In this document: one piece after another, positions 26,653-35,958 of the stretch
Layout: the number at the start of each line of letters is the position of its first letter
Numbering within the stretch: the first letter of the stretch is position 1
Assembly (NCBI GenBank): GCA_020630955.1
Contig: JAHDIE010000015.1
Location: 1 to 64,000 of the forward strand
Length of the DNA: 64,000 nt
Reading direction: 5' to 3'
Source of the DNA: Saprospiraceae bacterium
GTDB taxonomy: Bacteria > Bacteroidota > Bacteroidia > Chitinophagales > Saprospiraceae
Translations under genes and position numbers: made by a program
Notes under the pieces: generated by a model
Seen by the model: only the letters and a program-made list of their open reading frames with translations
The model's database searches: none
Told to the model about the DNA's origin: nothing

Positions 26653-26949
26653 TTATCCGATTAAGGACTGTAATTTCATCGCTAAACCCATATCTCCTTT
26701 AATTTTCACCTTTCCGCTCATGACGGCCATCATGGGATTGAGGTCACCATCTTTCATTTTTTGTAATGTTTCAGCACTTGTGATAATTACACAATCTGCA
26801 TCTTTATCTTCGTCTGAAACAATGTTATTGTCTCCTGTTCCATCAATAAATATCGGGTGATCATCCAGTACAAACTTAAATGTGGCTCCTAGAGGACTGA
26901 TGTTTTCTGCTTGTTTTTCTACTATTGCTTTAATAGATTCTAATGACAT
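26653..26949 (-). CDS. SCP2 sterol-binding domain protein
   Basis: A single SCP2 domain of 98 residues: GATFKFVLDDHPIFIDG, DADCVIITSAETLQKMKDGDLNPMMAVMSGKVKIKGDMGLAMKL is the typical second half (residues about 50-93, quoted in part: MAVMSGKVKIKGDMGLAMKL). These small cytosolic proteins bind acyl-CoA or other lipids. It sits near an acyl-CoA ligase, which fits, but a terminator splits the two. The upstream gene on this strand is a phosphohexomutase. Confidence 0.88.
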   Translation of the reverse strand: MSLESIKAIVEKQAENISPLGATFKFVLDDHPIFIDGTGDNNIVSDEDKDADCVIITSAETLQKMKDGDLNPMMAVMSGKVKIKGDMGLAMKLQSLIG

Positions 26950-27085
26950 AGTAATTTGTTTTGAAAGAAATTTGGAAATTGCACTAGTCGTAATAGGGAT
27001 AACAATCTAATAACTTATTAGGTTCAAATAAGCCTCATATTTTCTGTTTTCGAGATAATTTCTGCAAACAGTACAATTTTAAGTT

Positions 27086-28486
27086 CTAACAACCTTCCTG
27101 GAGTGTTAAATGCGCATCATCTAATAAGGCTCTCACCCGTTCATTATCTTCAGCCTGAGCATATACTCTCAATACGGGCTCCGTACCACTAGGCCTTACC
27201 ATTACCCAACGGTGTTCTGAAAGAAAAAACTTGTAGCCATCGATACTTTCGGTTTTAATTACTTGCTGATCTCCAATTTTTGATATGTCGCCAGATCGAC
27301 ATTTTTCAATTATATTTTGTTTCTTTTTATCCGTTATATGGAGATCATCTCTATCAAATTTGAAACTTCCAACTTTGTTATAAATCTCTTGAATTAATTC
27401 ATTGATTGACTTACCTGTTAATGCCATAAATTCCATAATGGTAAGACCAATCCAAATTCCATCTCTTTCTGGTATGTGGCCTTTTATAGCCAAACCTCCA
27501 GACTCTTCTCCTCCTACTAAAACATCCTCCTCTATCATAATTTCAGCAATATATTTGAATCCTATTTTCGTAACAGTCAAATCCAAATTATAGAGTTCTG
27601 CGAGCTGCTTCATTTTGTTAGTAACTGAAAATGTGACAATCACTTTTCCATCCATTTTTTTGTATTCCTTTAGGTAATACAAAAGCAATAACAATATATG
27701 ATGAGAATCCACAAAATTTCCCTTTTCATCATACATCCCAATTCTATCAGCATCCCCATCATTTGCAATACCTACATTAATCTCATCATGGTCTTTTATA
27801 TATTGAGATAATTCTTGAAGATTTCTGTGAATAGGTTCTGGCGCTTGACCCATAAATGAAGGATTGTAATCACAATGAAGCAAGGCAGCATTTGGAAATA
27901 ATCTTTTCATCACATTTTGCCCAGCTCCATACATGGCATCAAATGCTATCTTCAAACCTGATTTCCTTATTAAGGCAAGGTCAAAATTTTCTTCAACATG
28001 ATCGATGTACATTTGCTCCAAATCAACAAATTCAATTTTACCTTCTTCAACAAATTCCTCAAATGATGCTAATTTTCCAATCGGGGTATCTGGAATTATA
28101 TATTCGATTTCTTCAATTTCTTTAGGAATAGTTGGTCCTCCAAATGAAGATTTCAATTTAAAACCATTATAACTTGGTGGATTATGACTTGCCGTGATTA
28201 CAACACCCAAATCTGCCTTTGTTTTTACAACACCAAGAGAAACCATCGGTGTAGACACAAAGTCTTTGGCTACGATTGTTTTGATATTAAAGTGTGCAAA
28301 TACTTGTGCTGCCGTCTGTAAAAACATTTCACCACCAAATCTGCAATCATGACCGATCACCACCTTTGACATTTTTTTCTTATTCATCCATCTTGCAGCT
28401 GCCTCAGATACCCGCTGAACACCTGCGGTGGTGTACTCTTTTGCAATGATTGCCCTCCAACCATCTGTTCCGAACTTAATCTTCAT
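27086..28486 (-). CDS. Phosphoglucomutase/phosphomannomutase family protein
   Basis: 466 residues, four-domain alpha-D-phosphohexomutase. Active-site serine S100 in ITASHNPPSYNGFK, metal-binding NDGDADRIG (about 240), sugar-binding GGEESGG (about 325) and phosphate-binding RPSGTEP (about 445) are all present. It interconverts hexose 1- and 6-phosphates for glycogen or cell-surface sugars; glucose, mannose or glucosamine preference cannot be set from motifs. Divergent from pcm. Confidence 0.92.
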   Translation of the reverse strand: MKIKFGTDGWRAIIAKEYTTAGVQRVSEAAARWMNKKKMSKVVIGHDCRFGGEMFLQTAAQVFAHFNIKTIVAKDFVSTPMVSLGVVKTKADLGVVITASHNPPSYNGFKLKSSFGGPTIPKEIEEIEYIIPDTPIGKLASFEEFVEEGKIEFVDLEQMYIDHVEENFDLALIRKSGLKIAFDAMYGAGQNVMKRLFPNAALLHCDYNPSFMGQAPEPIHRNLQELSQYIKDHDEINVGIANDGDADRIGMYDEKGNFVDSHHILLLLLYYLKEYKKMDGKVIVTFSVTNKMKQLAELYNLDLTVTKIGFKYIAEIMIEEDVLVGGEESGGLAIKGHIPERDGIWIGLTIMEFMALTGKSINELIQEIYNKVGSFKFDRDDLHITDKKKQNIIEKCRSGDISKIGDQQVIKTESIDGYKFFLSEHRWVMVRPSGTEPVLRVYAQAEDNERVRALLDDAHLTLQEGC

Positions 28487-28586
28487 ACTTTTATTATCTT
28501 ACTATAATTCTCCCACAATTTAATGGATATAGAACACAATCAAAGAATTTTAGTTAAACATATTAAAGAAAATTATAATATTTAAT

Positions 28587-28594
28587 TAGATTTG
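28587..28594 (+). promoter_or_regulatory. -7 promoter element of pcm
   Basis: TAGATTTG is an exact TAnnTTTG match ending 8 nt before the pcm ATG, so transcription would start within a few bases of the start codon (near-leaderless mRNA). Confidence 0.4.
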
Positions 28595-28601
28595 TCTCCA
28601 T

Positions 28602-29267
28602 ATGTACGATAGTTATAGACATAAAGGTCTAAGAGCAAATTTGGTAAAAACCTTGAGGGACAAGGGGATACAAAATGAAAATGTTTTACTAGCCATCGGG
28701 GCTATTCCCAGACATTTATTTTTAGATCGTGCATTTGAGGAATGGGCATACAAAGATGTTGCTTTTCCGATTGGCAATGAACAGACCATTTCCCAGCCCT
28801 ATACAGTTGCCTATCAAAGCCAACTATTGGAAGTTAAGCCAAAGGATAAAATATTAGAAATTGGAACTGGATCGGGATATCAAGCCTGTGTTCTTTCTTT
28901 GCTCAAGGCAAAAGTTTATTCCATTGAGAGACAAGAAGACCTTTTTTTAAAAACATCTAGATTTCTACCAGAAATTGGTTTTGGCGCTATCAGAACATTA
29001 TATGGAGATGGGTATGAAGGCTATCCTAAGTTTGCTCCATTTGATAAGATCTTGATTACTGCATCTTGTCAATTCTTCCCAAAAAAATTATTACAACAAT
29101 TAAAAATTGGAGGCATCATGGTGGTCCCAAAAGGAAATGTAAAAGAACAGACCATGTATAGAATCACAAAACGTTCGGAAACTGAATTCTCACAAGAAGC
29201 ATTTGATAAATTTGCATTTGTTCCATTTTTAAAAGGGGTTGTTTCAGCAGAAAAAATGCCCATCTGA
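28602..29267 (+). CDS. pcm: Protein-L-isoaspartate O-methyltransferase
   Basis: 221 residues. The family start (RANLVKTLRDKGIQNENVLLAI), the preceding RHLFLDRAFEEWAYKD segment and the pattern FPIGNEQTISQPYTVA (about 54-69) are specific to PCMT. Motif I is ILEIGTGSGYQACVL (about 83-97). The enzyme methylates L-isoaspartyl residues with SAM to start repair of aged proteins. A minus-strand terminator for the next gene overlaps its 3' end. Confidence 0.95.
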   Translation: MYDSYRHKGLRANLVKTLRDKGIQNENVLLAIGAIPRHLFLDRAFEEWAYKDVAFPIGNEQTISQPYTVAYQSQLLEVKPKDKILEIGTGSGYQACVLSLLKAKVYSIERQEDLFLKTSRFLPEIGFGAIRTLYGDGYEGYPKFAPFDKILITASCQFFPKKLLQQLKIGGIMVVPKGNVKEQTMYRITKRSETEFSQEAFDKFAFVPFLKGVVSAEKMPI

Positions 29268-29283
29268 CAGACTCAAATGGGCA
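29251..29283 (-). terminator. Rho-independent terminator after the small lipoprotein gene
   Basis: TGCCCAT (29257-29263) pairs with ATGGGCA (29277-29283). On the minus strand it is followed by six T. It lies 28 nt after the lipoprotein stop and overlaps the last codons of pcm. Confidence 0.7.
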
Positions 29284-29310
29284 ATTAGCATAACTTAATT
29301 TATTTGACTA

Positions 29311-29844
29311 CTACTCGCTTACTCTTCTACCGTTTACTTGTTTACGCTTCACAGAATAACTTTGCATCTTATTGACATTTACCATAAGTGCTGCCAAAGC
29401 ATTTCTTGTGCTAGTCTCATACACTTCTCCCCCATAGGTTACTTTTCCATATCCATCCTCCCATTCTTTTCCTAAAAGTGTATAGCGATCATTCAGTTTT
29501 TTATTGGGACCAAAAATTAAAAATTTATCGTCGTCATTTTCGAAGCTTACAGCAAATCGGTCTTGTTTTGGAAAGAAAATCACCACTCCAGGAGTGCCAC
29601 TTTTGATTACAATTTCCTTTGCTTTGCGCTTTTCCTTTAATTTTATCTTTCCATTCTCTACACTGGCTTCATCGTTTTCCATTGATTTATATAACACAAT
29701 ATCCTGGGAGAGATAAAACTGTACAGATTTAATTTCCTCGTCTGCCAAGTTTAAATCTTCATAAATTTCTTGTGTAAACGGGGTCAAAGAAGTACACGAG
29801 CTTAGCAGTAAGATAACCGAGGTAAATAAAAGTATTGATCTCAT
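29311..29844 (-). CDS. Lipoprotein of unknown function
   Basis: 177 residues. The ATG at 29844 (three codons inside a longer TTG-started frame) gives MRSILLFTSVILLLSSC with lipobox LLSSC, then T-S-L. The mature protein has mixed beta-like segments such as SVQFYLSQDIVLYKS, a Lys/Glu-rich stretch, and GTPGVVIFFPKQDRFAVSFEN. I recall similar lipoproteins in Bacteroidota but cannot assign a function. It is monocistronic with its own terminator and lies beside tadA on the same strand, 110 nt apart. Confidence 0.72.
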   Translation of the reverse strand: MRSILLFTSVILLLSSCTSLTPFTQEIYEDLNLADEEIKSVQFYLSQDIVLYKSMENDEASVENGKIKLKEKRKAKEIVIKSGTPGVVIFFPKQDRFAVSFENDDDKFLIFGPNKKLNDRYTLLGKEWEDGYGKVTYGGEVYETSTRNALAALMVNVNKMQSYSVKRKQVNGRRVSE

Positions 29845-29954
29845 AACTTTCAATTTTGATAGGAATGAAGTTAAGCATCAACCATTATTACTACAATCAG
29901 CTTAAGACTTGTTTAACGCAATGCATAAGAGATTTAAGACTAATTAACAAAAGT

Positions 29955-30404
29955 CTATCTTCTTTCAAGAAAAAAATTTTTCAGTAGAGATGAACAATCT
30001 TCATGCATAATTCCAAATTCAAGCCGCGTTTGGGGATGTAGCATTTCTTTCCCAAACTTCATAAAGCCTCCTTTGTCGTCACTACATCCATAAACTACCC
30101 TACTTAGTTGTGCCCATTTGATGGCTCCAGCACACATTGGACATGGCTCCAATGTTACATATAGTGTACAATCGTTTAAATATTTGGATCCTAAATAATC
30201 ATTTGCAGAGGTTATCACTATGATTTCTGCATGTGCTGTAACATCGGTAAGAGCTTCCGTTTGGTTATGTCCTCGCGCAATAATTGTATTATTACAGACA
30301 ATCACTGCACCTACGGGGACCTCTCCATTTTCATAGGCTTTTAAGGCTTCATTATAAGCCTGCTTCATAAAATGACTATCTGAATAGACGCTTAATTGTG
30401 ACAT
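29955..30404 (-). CDS. tadA: tRNA-specific adenosine deaminase
   Basis: 149 residues. Zinc and catalytic motif HAE (H58, E60) and PCPMC (C88, C91) with a typical ALEAYENGEVPVGAVIV-like start. TadA converts A34 to inosine in tRNA-Arg(ACG). The guanine-deaminase-like relatives in the same fold are less likely given the length and LEPCPMCAGAI. Divergent from guaB. Confidence 0.92.
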   Translation of the reverse strand: MSQLSVYSDSHFMKQAYNEALKAYENGEVPVGAVIVCNNTIIARGHNQTEALTDVTAHAEIIVITSANDYLGSKYLNDCTLYVTLEPCPMCAGAIKWAQLSRVVYGCSDDKGGFMKFGKEMLHPQTRLEFGIMHEDCSSLLKNFFLERR

Positions 30405-30471
30405 GATATAGATTATTAGATAAAGAAAAGATTGAATCTGATAATTCTCAAATGTTTTTAAAAAAATATTT

Positions 30472-30479
30472 TACTTTTG
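30472..30479 (+). promoter_or_regulatory. -7 promoter element of guaB
   Basis: TACTTTTG matches TAnnTTTG exactly and ends only 3 nt before the guaB ATG, which predicts a leaderless or nearly leaderless mRNA. No clear -33 element is visible. Confidence 0.38.
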
Positions 30480-30482
30480 CTT

Positions 30483-31967
30483 ATGGAAAATAACTTTGAC
30501 CTCAGCGACTCTCAATTCGAAGAAGCTTTTACATTTGATGACGTACTTCTAGTTCCTGACTATTCTAATATTCTTCCTAGAGAAGTAGACATCAGCACTA
30601 GGGTAACCCGCAACCTTAAAATAAATGTTCCCATTGTATCCGCCGCTATGGATACAGTAACAGAATATAGACTTGCTATAGGCTTAGCACGTCTTGGTGG
30701 ACTGGGAATTGTACATAAAAACATGTCAATAGAAGATCAAGCTGAACAGGTACGAAAGGTGAAAAGATCGGAATCTGGAATGATCATAGATCCGGTAACT
30801 TTAGATGCTGGATCTAGGGTAGCTGATGCACTCAATATGATGAGAACCCACAAAATTGGAGGAATTCCTGTAGTCAATGATGCTAAAGAATTAATAGGTA
30901 TTCTGACCAACAGAGACCTACGCTTTGAAACCGATATTTCAAAGTATGTTAAGGATGTTATGACTTCTAAAAATCTCGTTACGGCACCAGAAGGGACAAC
31001 CCTCCAAGAAGCACAAGCTATTTTACAAAAGTATAAAATTGAAAAATTACCTGTCATCAATGATCAGAAGAAACTGGTTGGATTGATTACCTACAAGGAT
31101 ATTCTAAAGGTCGAATCGTATCCCAATTCTGCAAAAGATGGTCATGGTCGTTTGATGGTTGGCGCAGCAGTTGGGATATCTAAGGATACAATGGATAGAA
31201 TTGATGCTTTGGTCAATGTAGAGGTAGATGTGGTAACTGTCGATACTGCACACGGACATTCTCAAGGCGTGCTTGACTCGATCAAAGAAATTAAAAAAAG
31301 ACATCCAAATCTACAGATCATCGGAGGTAACATTGCTACAGGCGCTGCGGCAAAAGCATTGGTTGATGCTGGTGTAGACGGAGTAAAAGTAGGTGTTGGT
31401 CCTGGTTCCATTTGTACTACTAGAATCATTGCAGGGGTAGGTGTACCTCAACTAAGTGCAATCCAATCCGTATATCAGACAATTGGAAATTCTGGAGTAC
31501 CTATAATTGCCGACGGAGGGATCAGATTTACAGGTGATATTACCAAAGCATTAGCGGGAGGAGCAGATTGTATTATGGCTGGATCTCTTTTTGCTGGAAC
31601 TGAAGAAGCACCAGGAGAAACCATCATCTTCCAAGGTAGAAAATTTAAAATCTATCGGGGGATGGGTTCAGTTACTTCTATGAAGCAAGGATCTAAGGAT
31701 AGATATTTTCAAGACGCAGAAGATGATGTTAAAAAATTAGTACCTGAAGGTATAGAAGGCAGGGTGCCATTTAAGGGAACTGTATCAGAAGTTATGGTTC
31801 AATATATTGGAGGACTTAGATCAGGAATGGGTTATGTTGGAGCAAAAAACATTGAAAGCTTAAAAGGCAAAAAGATGGTACGGATTTCTAGCGCAGGGAT
31901 GCATGAGAGTCATCCGCACAATGTTACCATCACCAAGGAAGCACCTAATTATACGACACGCAGCTAG
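30483..31967 (+). CDS. guaB: Inosine-5'-monophosphate dehydrogenase
   Basis: 494 residues with [11 protein letters not shown] at the start, two CBS domains inserted at about 95-215 ([18 protein letters not shown] and the preceding repeat), the catalytic loop GPGSICTTR (cysteine), and the flap and C-terminal [15 protein letters not shown] and [11 protein letters not shown]. The enzyme makes XMP from IMP, the first step to GMP. The ATG at 30483 is preferred over a TTG two codons earlier. The stop overlaps the GTG start of the following glycosylase gene by one base (TAGTG). Confidence 0.97.
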   Translation: MENNFDLSDSQFEEAFTFDDVLLVPDYSNILPREVDISTRVTRNLKINVPIVSAAMDTVTEYRLAIGLARLGGLGIVHKNMSIEDQAEQVRKVKRSESGMIIDPVTLDAGSRVADALNMMRTHKIGGIPVVNDAKELIGILTNRDLRFETDISKYVKDVMTSKNLVTAPEGTTLQEAQAILQKYKIEKLPVINDQKKLVGLITYKDILKVESYPNSAKDGHGRLMVGAAVGISKDTMDRIDALVNVEVDVVTVDTAHGHSQGVLDSIKEIKKRHPNLQIIGGNIATGAAAKALVDAGVDGVKVGVGPGSICTTRIIAGVGVPQLSAIQSVYQTIGNSGVPIIADGGIRFTGDITKALAGGADCIMAGSLFAGTEEAPGETIIFQGRKFKIYRGMGSVTSMKQGSKDRYFQDAEDDVKKLVPEGIEGRVPFKGTVSEVMVQYIGGLRSGMGYVGAKNIESLKGKKMVRISSAGMHESHPHNVTITKEAPNYTTRS

Positions 31968-32596
31968 TGAGTCGAGTCATACCAAAGAATTATTATCAAA
32001 ACCCAGACACACTTTATTTAGCAAAGGATCTTTTGGGCAAAACTCTATTTACCCACTTTAAGCAACAGCTATGCTCTGCTAAAATCATTGAAACAGAAGC
32101 ATATATTGCTCCCGATGATCGAGGCAGTCATGCTTACAATAATCTACGAACGAAGAGAACAGAAACCATGTTTGGTGAGGGAGGAAGAGCTTACATTTAT
32201 CTATGTTATGGTATTCACTCAATGGTAAATGTGGTGACTGGTCCAAAAGAAAGTGCGCATGCAGTGTTGATAAGAGCTGTAGAACCATTGTCTAATTTTT
32301 CAGCAATGAAAAGCAGAGTAAAAACCAAAAAGAAAGATATCCTTTTAGGTTCTGGACCAGGCAATGTCTGCAAATCAATGGGAATTACTACACAACACAA
32401 CAATTTAGAATTCTTTACAAAAGAAAATATCTGGATCGAAGACAATAATATCACCATAGATAATAGTCAAATTATTGAAAGTCCAAGGGTTGGAATTGCT
32501 TACGCAAAAGAATGGGCAAACAGAAATTGGCGATTTTATATCAAAGATCACCCTTCGGTTTCAAAACCAAAAATTGTTAAGTATGACTTCAAATAA
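31967..32596 (+). CDS. DNA-3-methyladenine glycosylase (AAG/MPG family)
   Basis: 209 residues. The fold-specific sequences IIETEAYIAPDDRGSHAYNN (catalytic Glu in ETEAY), GEGGRAYIYLCYGIHSMVNVV and the LIRAVEP turn identify the mammalian-AAG-like family (bacterial YxlJ/Mpg). It removes alkylated purines from DNA as the first step of base-excision repair. It starts with GTG overlapping the guaB stop, and its 3' end overlaps the patatin gene by 14 nt, giving a three-gene translationally coupled run. Confidence 0.9.
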   Translation: MSRVIPKNYYQNPDTLYLAKDLLGKTLFTHFKQQLCSAKIIETEAYIAPDDRGSHAYNNLRTKRTETMFGEGGRAYIYLCYGIHSMVNVVTGPKESAHAVLIRAVEPLSNFSAMKSRVKTKKKDILLGSGPGNVCKSMGITTQHNNLEFFTKENIWIEDNNITIDNSQIIESPRVGIAYAKEWANRNWRFYIKDHPSVSKPKIVKYDFK

Positions 32597-33362
32597 TCAA
32601 AAAGATATTGCCCTTGTTTTATCGGGGGGCGGTGTGAAAGGATATGCACATATAGGTTTATTAAAAGCATTAGAAGAAAATGGGGTTTTTCCAAATATCA
32701 TATCAGGAACGAGTTTTGGAGCGATTGTGGGTGCTTATTATTGTGCTTCTTTTCCTGCAGATGAAATTTTTAAAATTTTAAAAAAAATAAAATTCATTGA
32801 CCCATTTTCTCTTACTTTTAAGAAAGCCGGAATCATAAACATTGAAAAATTAACAGACTTTTATAAAAAGGATTTTCCAGTTAATACTTTCGAAAGTTTG
32901 GACCGAAAATTATTTGTTACTAGTTCAGAGATGAACACCAACAAAGCAGTAGTCCATGATTCTGGTGCTCTGGTTAAAAAGGTTCTTGCTTCAGCTTGTT
33001 TCCCTGGTGTCTACGCCCCAGTGAGTATAGATGGACAATATCACATGGACGGTGGTATCACATGTAACTTCCCTGCTGAGCCTATCCAAAAATTGGAAGC
33101 AATAAAAATCGGAAGTTATGTCTGTTATGTTGGTGATAGAGAATCAAAAAAATTAAATTCAACCCTCAGGATGTTGGTAAGAAGTTCGCAGATGATGCTC
33201 TGGCACATGTCAGAACCAAAATTCAGTCAAATGGATTACATGTTTTGTCCTGAAGCTTTAAGTAACATTGGATTCTTTGATGGAAGAAAAATCCAGGAAG
33301 CATTTGAACTTGGATATGAACATGCGCGCAATAACATGTCCCAGATTTTGAAATTAATTTAG
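32583..33362 (+). CDS. Patatin-like phospholipase
   Basis: 259 residues from the ATG at 32583; a longer in-frame extension would run through the glycosylase gene and is rejected. The oxyanion-hole GGGVKG (15-20), nucleophile GTSFG (S44) and DGG (D156) form the patatin Ser-Asp dyad. These enzymes hydrolyse phospholipid or other acyl esters and are cytoplasmic unless a secretion signal exists; none is seen here. The start overlaps the glycosylase by 14 nt. Confidence 0.9.
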   Translation: MTSNNQKDIALVLSGGGVKGYAHIGLLKALEENGVFPNIISGTSFGAIVGAYYCASFPADEIFKILKKIKFIDPFSLTFKKAGIINIEKLTDFYKKDFPVNTFESLDRKLFVTSSEMNTNKAVVHDSGALVKKVLASACFPGVYAPVSIDGQYHMDGGITCNFPAEPIQKLEAIKIGSYVCYVGDRESKKLNSTLRMLVRSSQMMLWHMSEPKFSQMDYMFCPEALSNIGFFDGRKIQEAFELGYEHARNNMSQILKLI

Positions 33363-33383
33363 ATATAAGTAAACAAGCTGCGG

Positions 33384-34307
33384 CTATATTTTCACCATTT
33401 TCATTAATCCAAATAATTTCGAAGGTGTACGAGAAATGTTCTTGTAATAAATTTTTTCGGCGCCAAAATTTCTTCTCACACGTTCAAGATTTGGGATCAT
33501 TGAACCTTCGAAATCAAAAACAGAAGCTCCGATGACTTCTTTTGAATACTTAATACATTCCCAGATTAGGCGAATGGAAGCACCATTTTTTCGCAATTTA
33601 GGGTTCATGCCCGCGAGATGATAGTATGCTCGATGAGAATCCCAAATCAAAAACATTGAGGCATATAAATTGTCTTCATCGTCACGCATTGAAAGAATCA
33701 TTCCACGTTTTTTCTTGAGAATATTTTTGACATGTTTTCTAACATATTTCTCATCAAATGGAATATCAAATTTGGCATAGGTATAACTAGCCATTTGCAT
33801 CTCAATAATATCATCGATGGGTGCATCAATGACTAATTTTAAATCCTTTGCTTTTGGTATTTTGTTATTTCGATAATCGGAATTGATTTTAGAAAATATT
33901 AGCTCTATATCCCTGGTCAGATCCAATTGATAGCTGTAAGCTTGTTTTTGTTCATATTCTTCAAACTCAATTGCTGTATTATTATAAAAGAGATTTTGGG
34001 TAAAGTGATGATGCTCTGGCATTTTTGCTATTAAAGCCTTAATCAATTTCAATTTTCTTTCTGGTTGACTTTCAACATTCGTTAAAGGGCCCATCCATTT
34101 ACATAAATGTGGCATTGTTATATAATTGAAAATCGATTTTTTCTTGATAAAGTAAGGCCATATTCCAAAGGCTCCATCTTCTTCTTTGACCCAAACAAAT
34201 GACCACTTACCAGGAGGAATGCAAGCATCCAGATACCAATCTTCAAAATAGATTGGTACATAGTCAAAGCTATTTAAGTACTCTTTGTATTTGGTTTTAC
34301 TAGGCAT
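33384..34307 (-). CDS. GNAT/FemAB-like acyltransferase
   Basis: 307 residues. The N-terminal half starts like Bacteroidota GNAT proteins (YVPIYFEDWYLDACIPPGKW), and the second half (about 165-300), with MILSMRDDEDNLYASMFLIWD and YYHLAGMNPKLRKNGASIRLIWECIKY (quoted from about 235), is the acetyltransferase 6 (FemAB/BioF2-like) pattern. The donor may be acyl-CoA or aminoacyl-tRNA. It is the last gene of a three-gene operon with an O-methyltransferase (12 nt gap) and an EamA exporter. Substrate unknown. Confidence 0.7.
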   Translation of the reverse strand: MPSKTKYKEYLNSFDYVPIYFEDWYLDACIPPGKWSFVWVKEEDGAFGIWPYFIKKKSIFNYITMPHLCKWMGPLTNVESQPERKLKLIKALIAKMPEHHHFTQNLFYNNTAIEFEEYEQKQAYSYQLDLTRDIELIFSKINSDYRNNKIPKAKDLKLVIDAPIDDIIEMQMASYTYAKFDIPFDEKYVRKHVKNILKKKRGMILSMRDDEDNLYASMFLIWDSHRAYYHLAGMNPKLRKNGASIRLIWECIKYSKEVIGASVFDFEGSMIPNLERVRRNFGAEKIYYKNISRTPSKLFGLMKMVKI

Positions 34308-34318
34308 TAGATCTGCAA

Positions 34319-34957
34319 TTACAATTTATATATGCAGTTGATCCCGTCTGCAATCGGAAGTAAAATATTGAAAACTCTGCTATCTGACTTAATTTTTTGG
34401 TTAAAATCGTGCAGAGATCTTGTTTTCGGCTTCATTTGTGGGCCTAAAACTTGGCCATAGAAGAGGACATTGTCTGCCAAGATCAAACCGCCAGGCCTTA
34501 TTTGATCTATAACCAAATCAAAATATTGACTGTATTCGTTCTTAGAACCGTCGATAAATACGAGGTCAAATTCGTCCTGAATGGAAGGGATGATTTCGAT
34601 CGCATTACCTTTATATTGCTTGATTTTATGGCCATGGGTTGATTTCTTAAAAAACTCCTCAGATATGTACAACACTTCAAGATCACTTTCAATCGTATGG
34701 ATAACTCCATCTGGATGCATTGCTTTAGCAAAAGTCAATGTAGAATATCCCGTAAAAGTTCCAATTTCCAAAATAGACTTGGCGTTGAGTAATCTGGTAA
34801 GAATAAAAAGAATTTTTGAAAGTTGAGGACCGCCAATCATTCCAGGAGATAGTGTCCTAAGATGGGTTACTCTATCCAACTCAAGCAATAAAGGATCTTC
34901 ATCGGAGCTCCACTTTTCAGCATAAGCTTGGATCATAGGGTTGGTTATTTCTATCAT
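34319..34957 (-). CDS. O-methyltransferase (COMT/CCoAOMT-type)
   Basis: 212 residues. Motif I SILEIGTFTGYSTLTFAKAM, acidic residue after beta 2 in IHTIESD, and FDLVFIDGSKNEY with GLILADNVLFYGQV place it in the caffeoyl-CoA-like O-methyltransferase family (divalent metal dependent; D in FIDGS and DN in ADNVL are metal ligands). It acts on catechols or other hydroxylated small molecules, or sometimes on wobble uridines (TrmR). It overlaps the EamA gene by 4 nt (ATGA), so the two are coupled. Confidence 0.88.
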   Translation of the reverse strand: MIEITNPMIQAYAEKWSSDEDPLLLELDRVTHLRTLSPGMIGGPQLSKILFILTRLLNAKSILEIGTFTGYSTLTFAKAMHPDGVIHTIESDLEVLYISEEFFKKSTHGHKIKQYKGNAIEIIPSIQDEFDLVFIDGSKNEYSQYFDLVIDQIRPGGLILADNVLFYGQVLGPQMKPKTRSLHDFNQKIKSDSRVFNILLPIADGINCIYKL

Positions 34958-35829
34958 TTACTTAAATACTTTTTCGCGAATGGATAGCTAAATACTACTG
35001 CTAAGATAATGACCACTCCTAGATAAAATTTCATATTTAATTCATGATGCTCCTTAAGAATCAAGATTGCTAACAAAATCCCATATACCGGTTCTAGATT
35101 GATGATCAAGTTGGTTTCGAATGCTGACAATTTCTTTAGTGCCAAAAGTCCCAAATAGTAAGCCAAAGTAGTACAAAATAGCGCCAAAAATATTAGGTAA
35201 GGCCAGTCATTTCCGGAAGGGACAAAAGGAGAATAATATTCTGCAAAAACTGGATACAAAAGGCTTAAAAATATCAAAACGCCCAACATTTCAAGAAATG
35301 TCATTGAGAATGCTTCTATCTTATCGACCAAGGTTTTATTCAATACACTAAATAGAGAAGCCATAAATGCAGATACAATTCCAATGTACAATCCAGTCAT
35401 CAAATAGGACTCAATATTTCTAACAATAAGATAGATTCCTGGAATAACCAAAAATCCAAAAATGATTTGAATAATATCAGGTCTGCGCTTAAAGACCAAC
35501 GGTTCGATAAAAGAGGTAAATAGTGTTGTTGTAGATAAAGCAATTAGGGCAATCGAGGCATTTGCATATTTTATGGAGCCATAGAAAGTCACCCAATGGA
35601 TACCTATCACAATTCCAATAAGCAGTAACTGAATGGTGTGTTTTCTGGATACAGATAATAAGCTTCTGCCAAATTGGATAAAGAATAGTAAACTTAAACT
35701 TGTTATAAAAACACGCCACCAAACCAGAGAAGTTGCAGGTATAGTAATCAAGTCTCCAAGTATAGCAGTCAGGCCATAAAGAAAGACTGCAATGTGAAGT
35801 TGAATGTATGGAACTAGACTTTTTTTCAT
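34954..35829 (-). CDS. DMT superfamily transporter (EamA family)
   Basis: 291 residues with about ten hydrophobic helices in two EamA repeats (about 8-140 and 150-285). The second repeat contains KLSAFETNLIINLEPVYGILLAILIL, whose E-P-V motif is the usual EamA signature. These proteins export metabolites or amino acids. It is the first gene of the operon with an O-methyltransferase and an acyltransferase, a setting that suggests export of a modified small compound. Confidence 0.88.
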   Translation of the reverse strand: MKKSLVPYIQLHIAVFLYGLTAILGDLITIPATSLVWWRVFITSLSLLFFIQFGRSLLSVSRKHTIQLLLIGIVIGIHWVTFYGSIKYANASIALIALSTTTLFTSFIEPLVFKRRPDIIQIIFGFLVIPGIYLIVRNIESYLMTGLYIGIVSAFMASLFSVLNKTLVDKIEAFSMTFLEMLGVLIFLSLLYPVFAEYYSPFVPSGNDWPYLIFLALFCTTLAYYLGLLALKKLSAFETNLIINLEPVYGILLAILILKEHHELNMKFYLGVVIILAVVFSYPFAKKYLSK

Positions 35830-35931
35830 CTTTTAATCCGTAGAGAGGCCTTTGTTTGCAACATATTTTGCAAAGCTGATCGAATATTTACAAAATACCA
35901 CTCTATCAAACAAATATTATGGAAAATGTTC

Positions 35932-35939
35932 TAAATTTG
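35932..35939 (+). promoter_or_regulatory. -7 promoter element of the peroxiredoxin-clpS-aat operon
   Basis: TAAATTTG matches TAnnTTTG exactly, 19 nt upstream of the peroxiredoxin ATG. Confidence 0.42.
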
Positions 35940-35958
35940 GAATTCAACACCGAACAAA

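Noticed and set aside
32475-32582. Upstream extension of the patatin gene
   Set aside because: It lies inside the glycosylase frame and precedes the family start LVLSGGG by too much.
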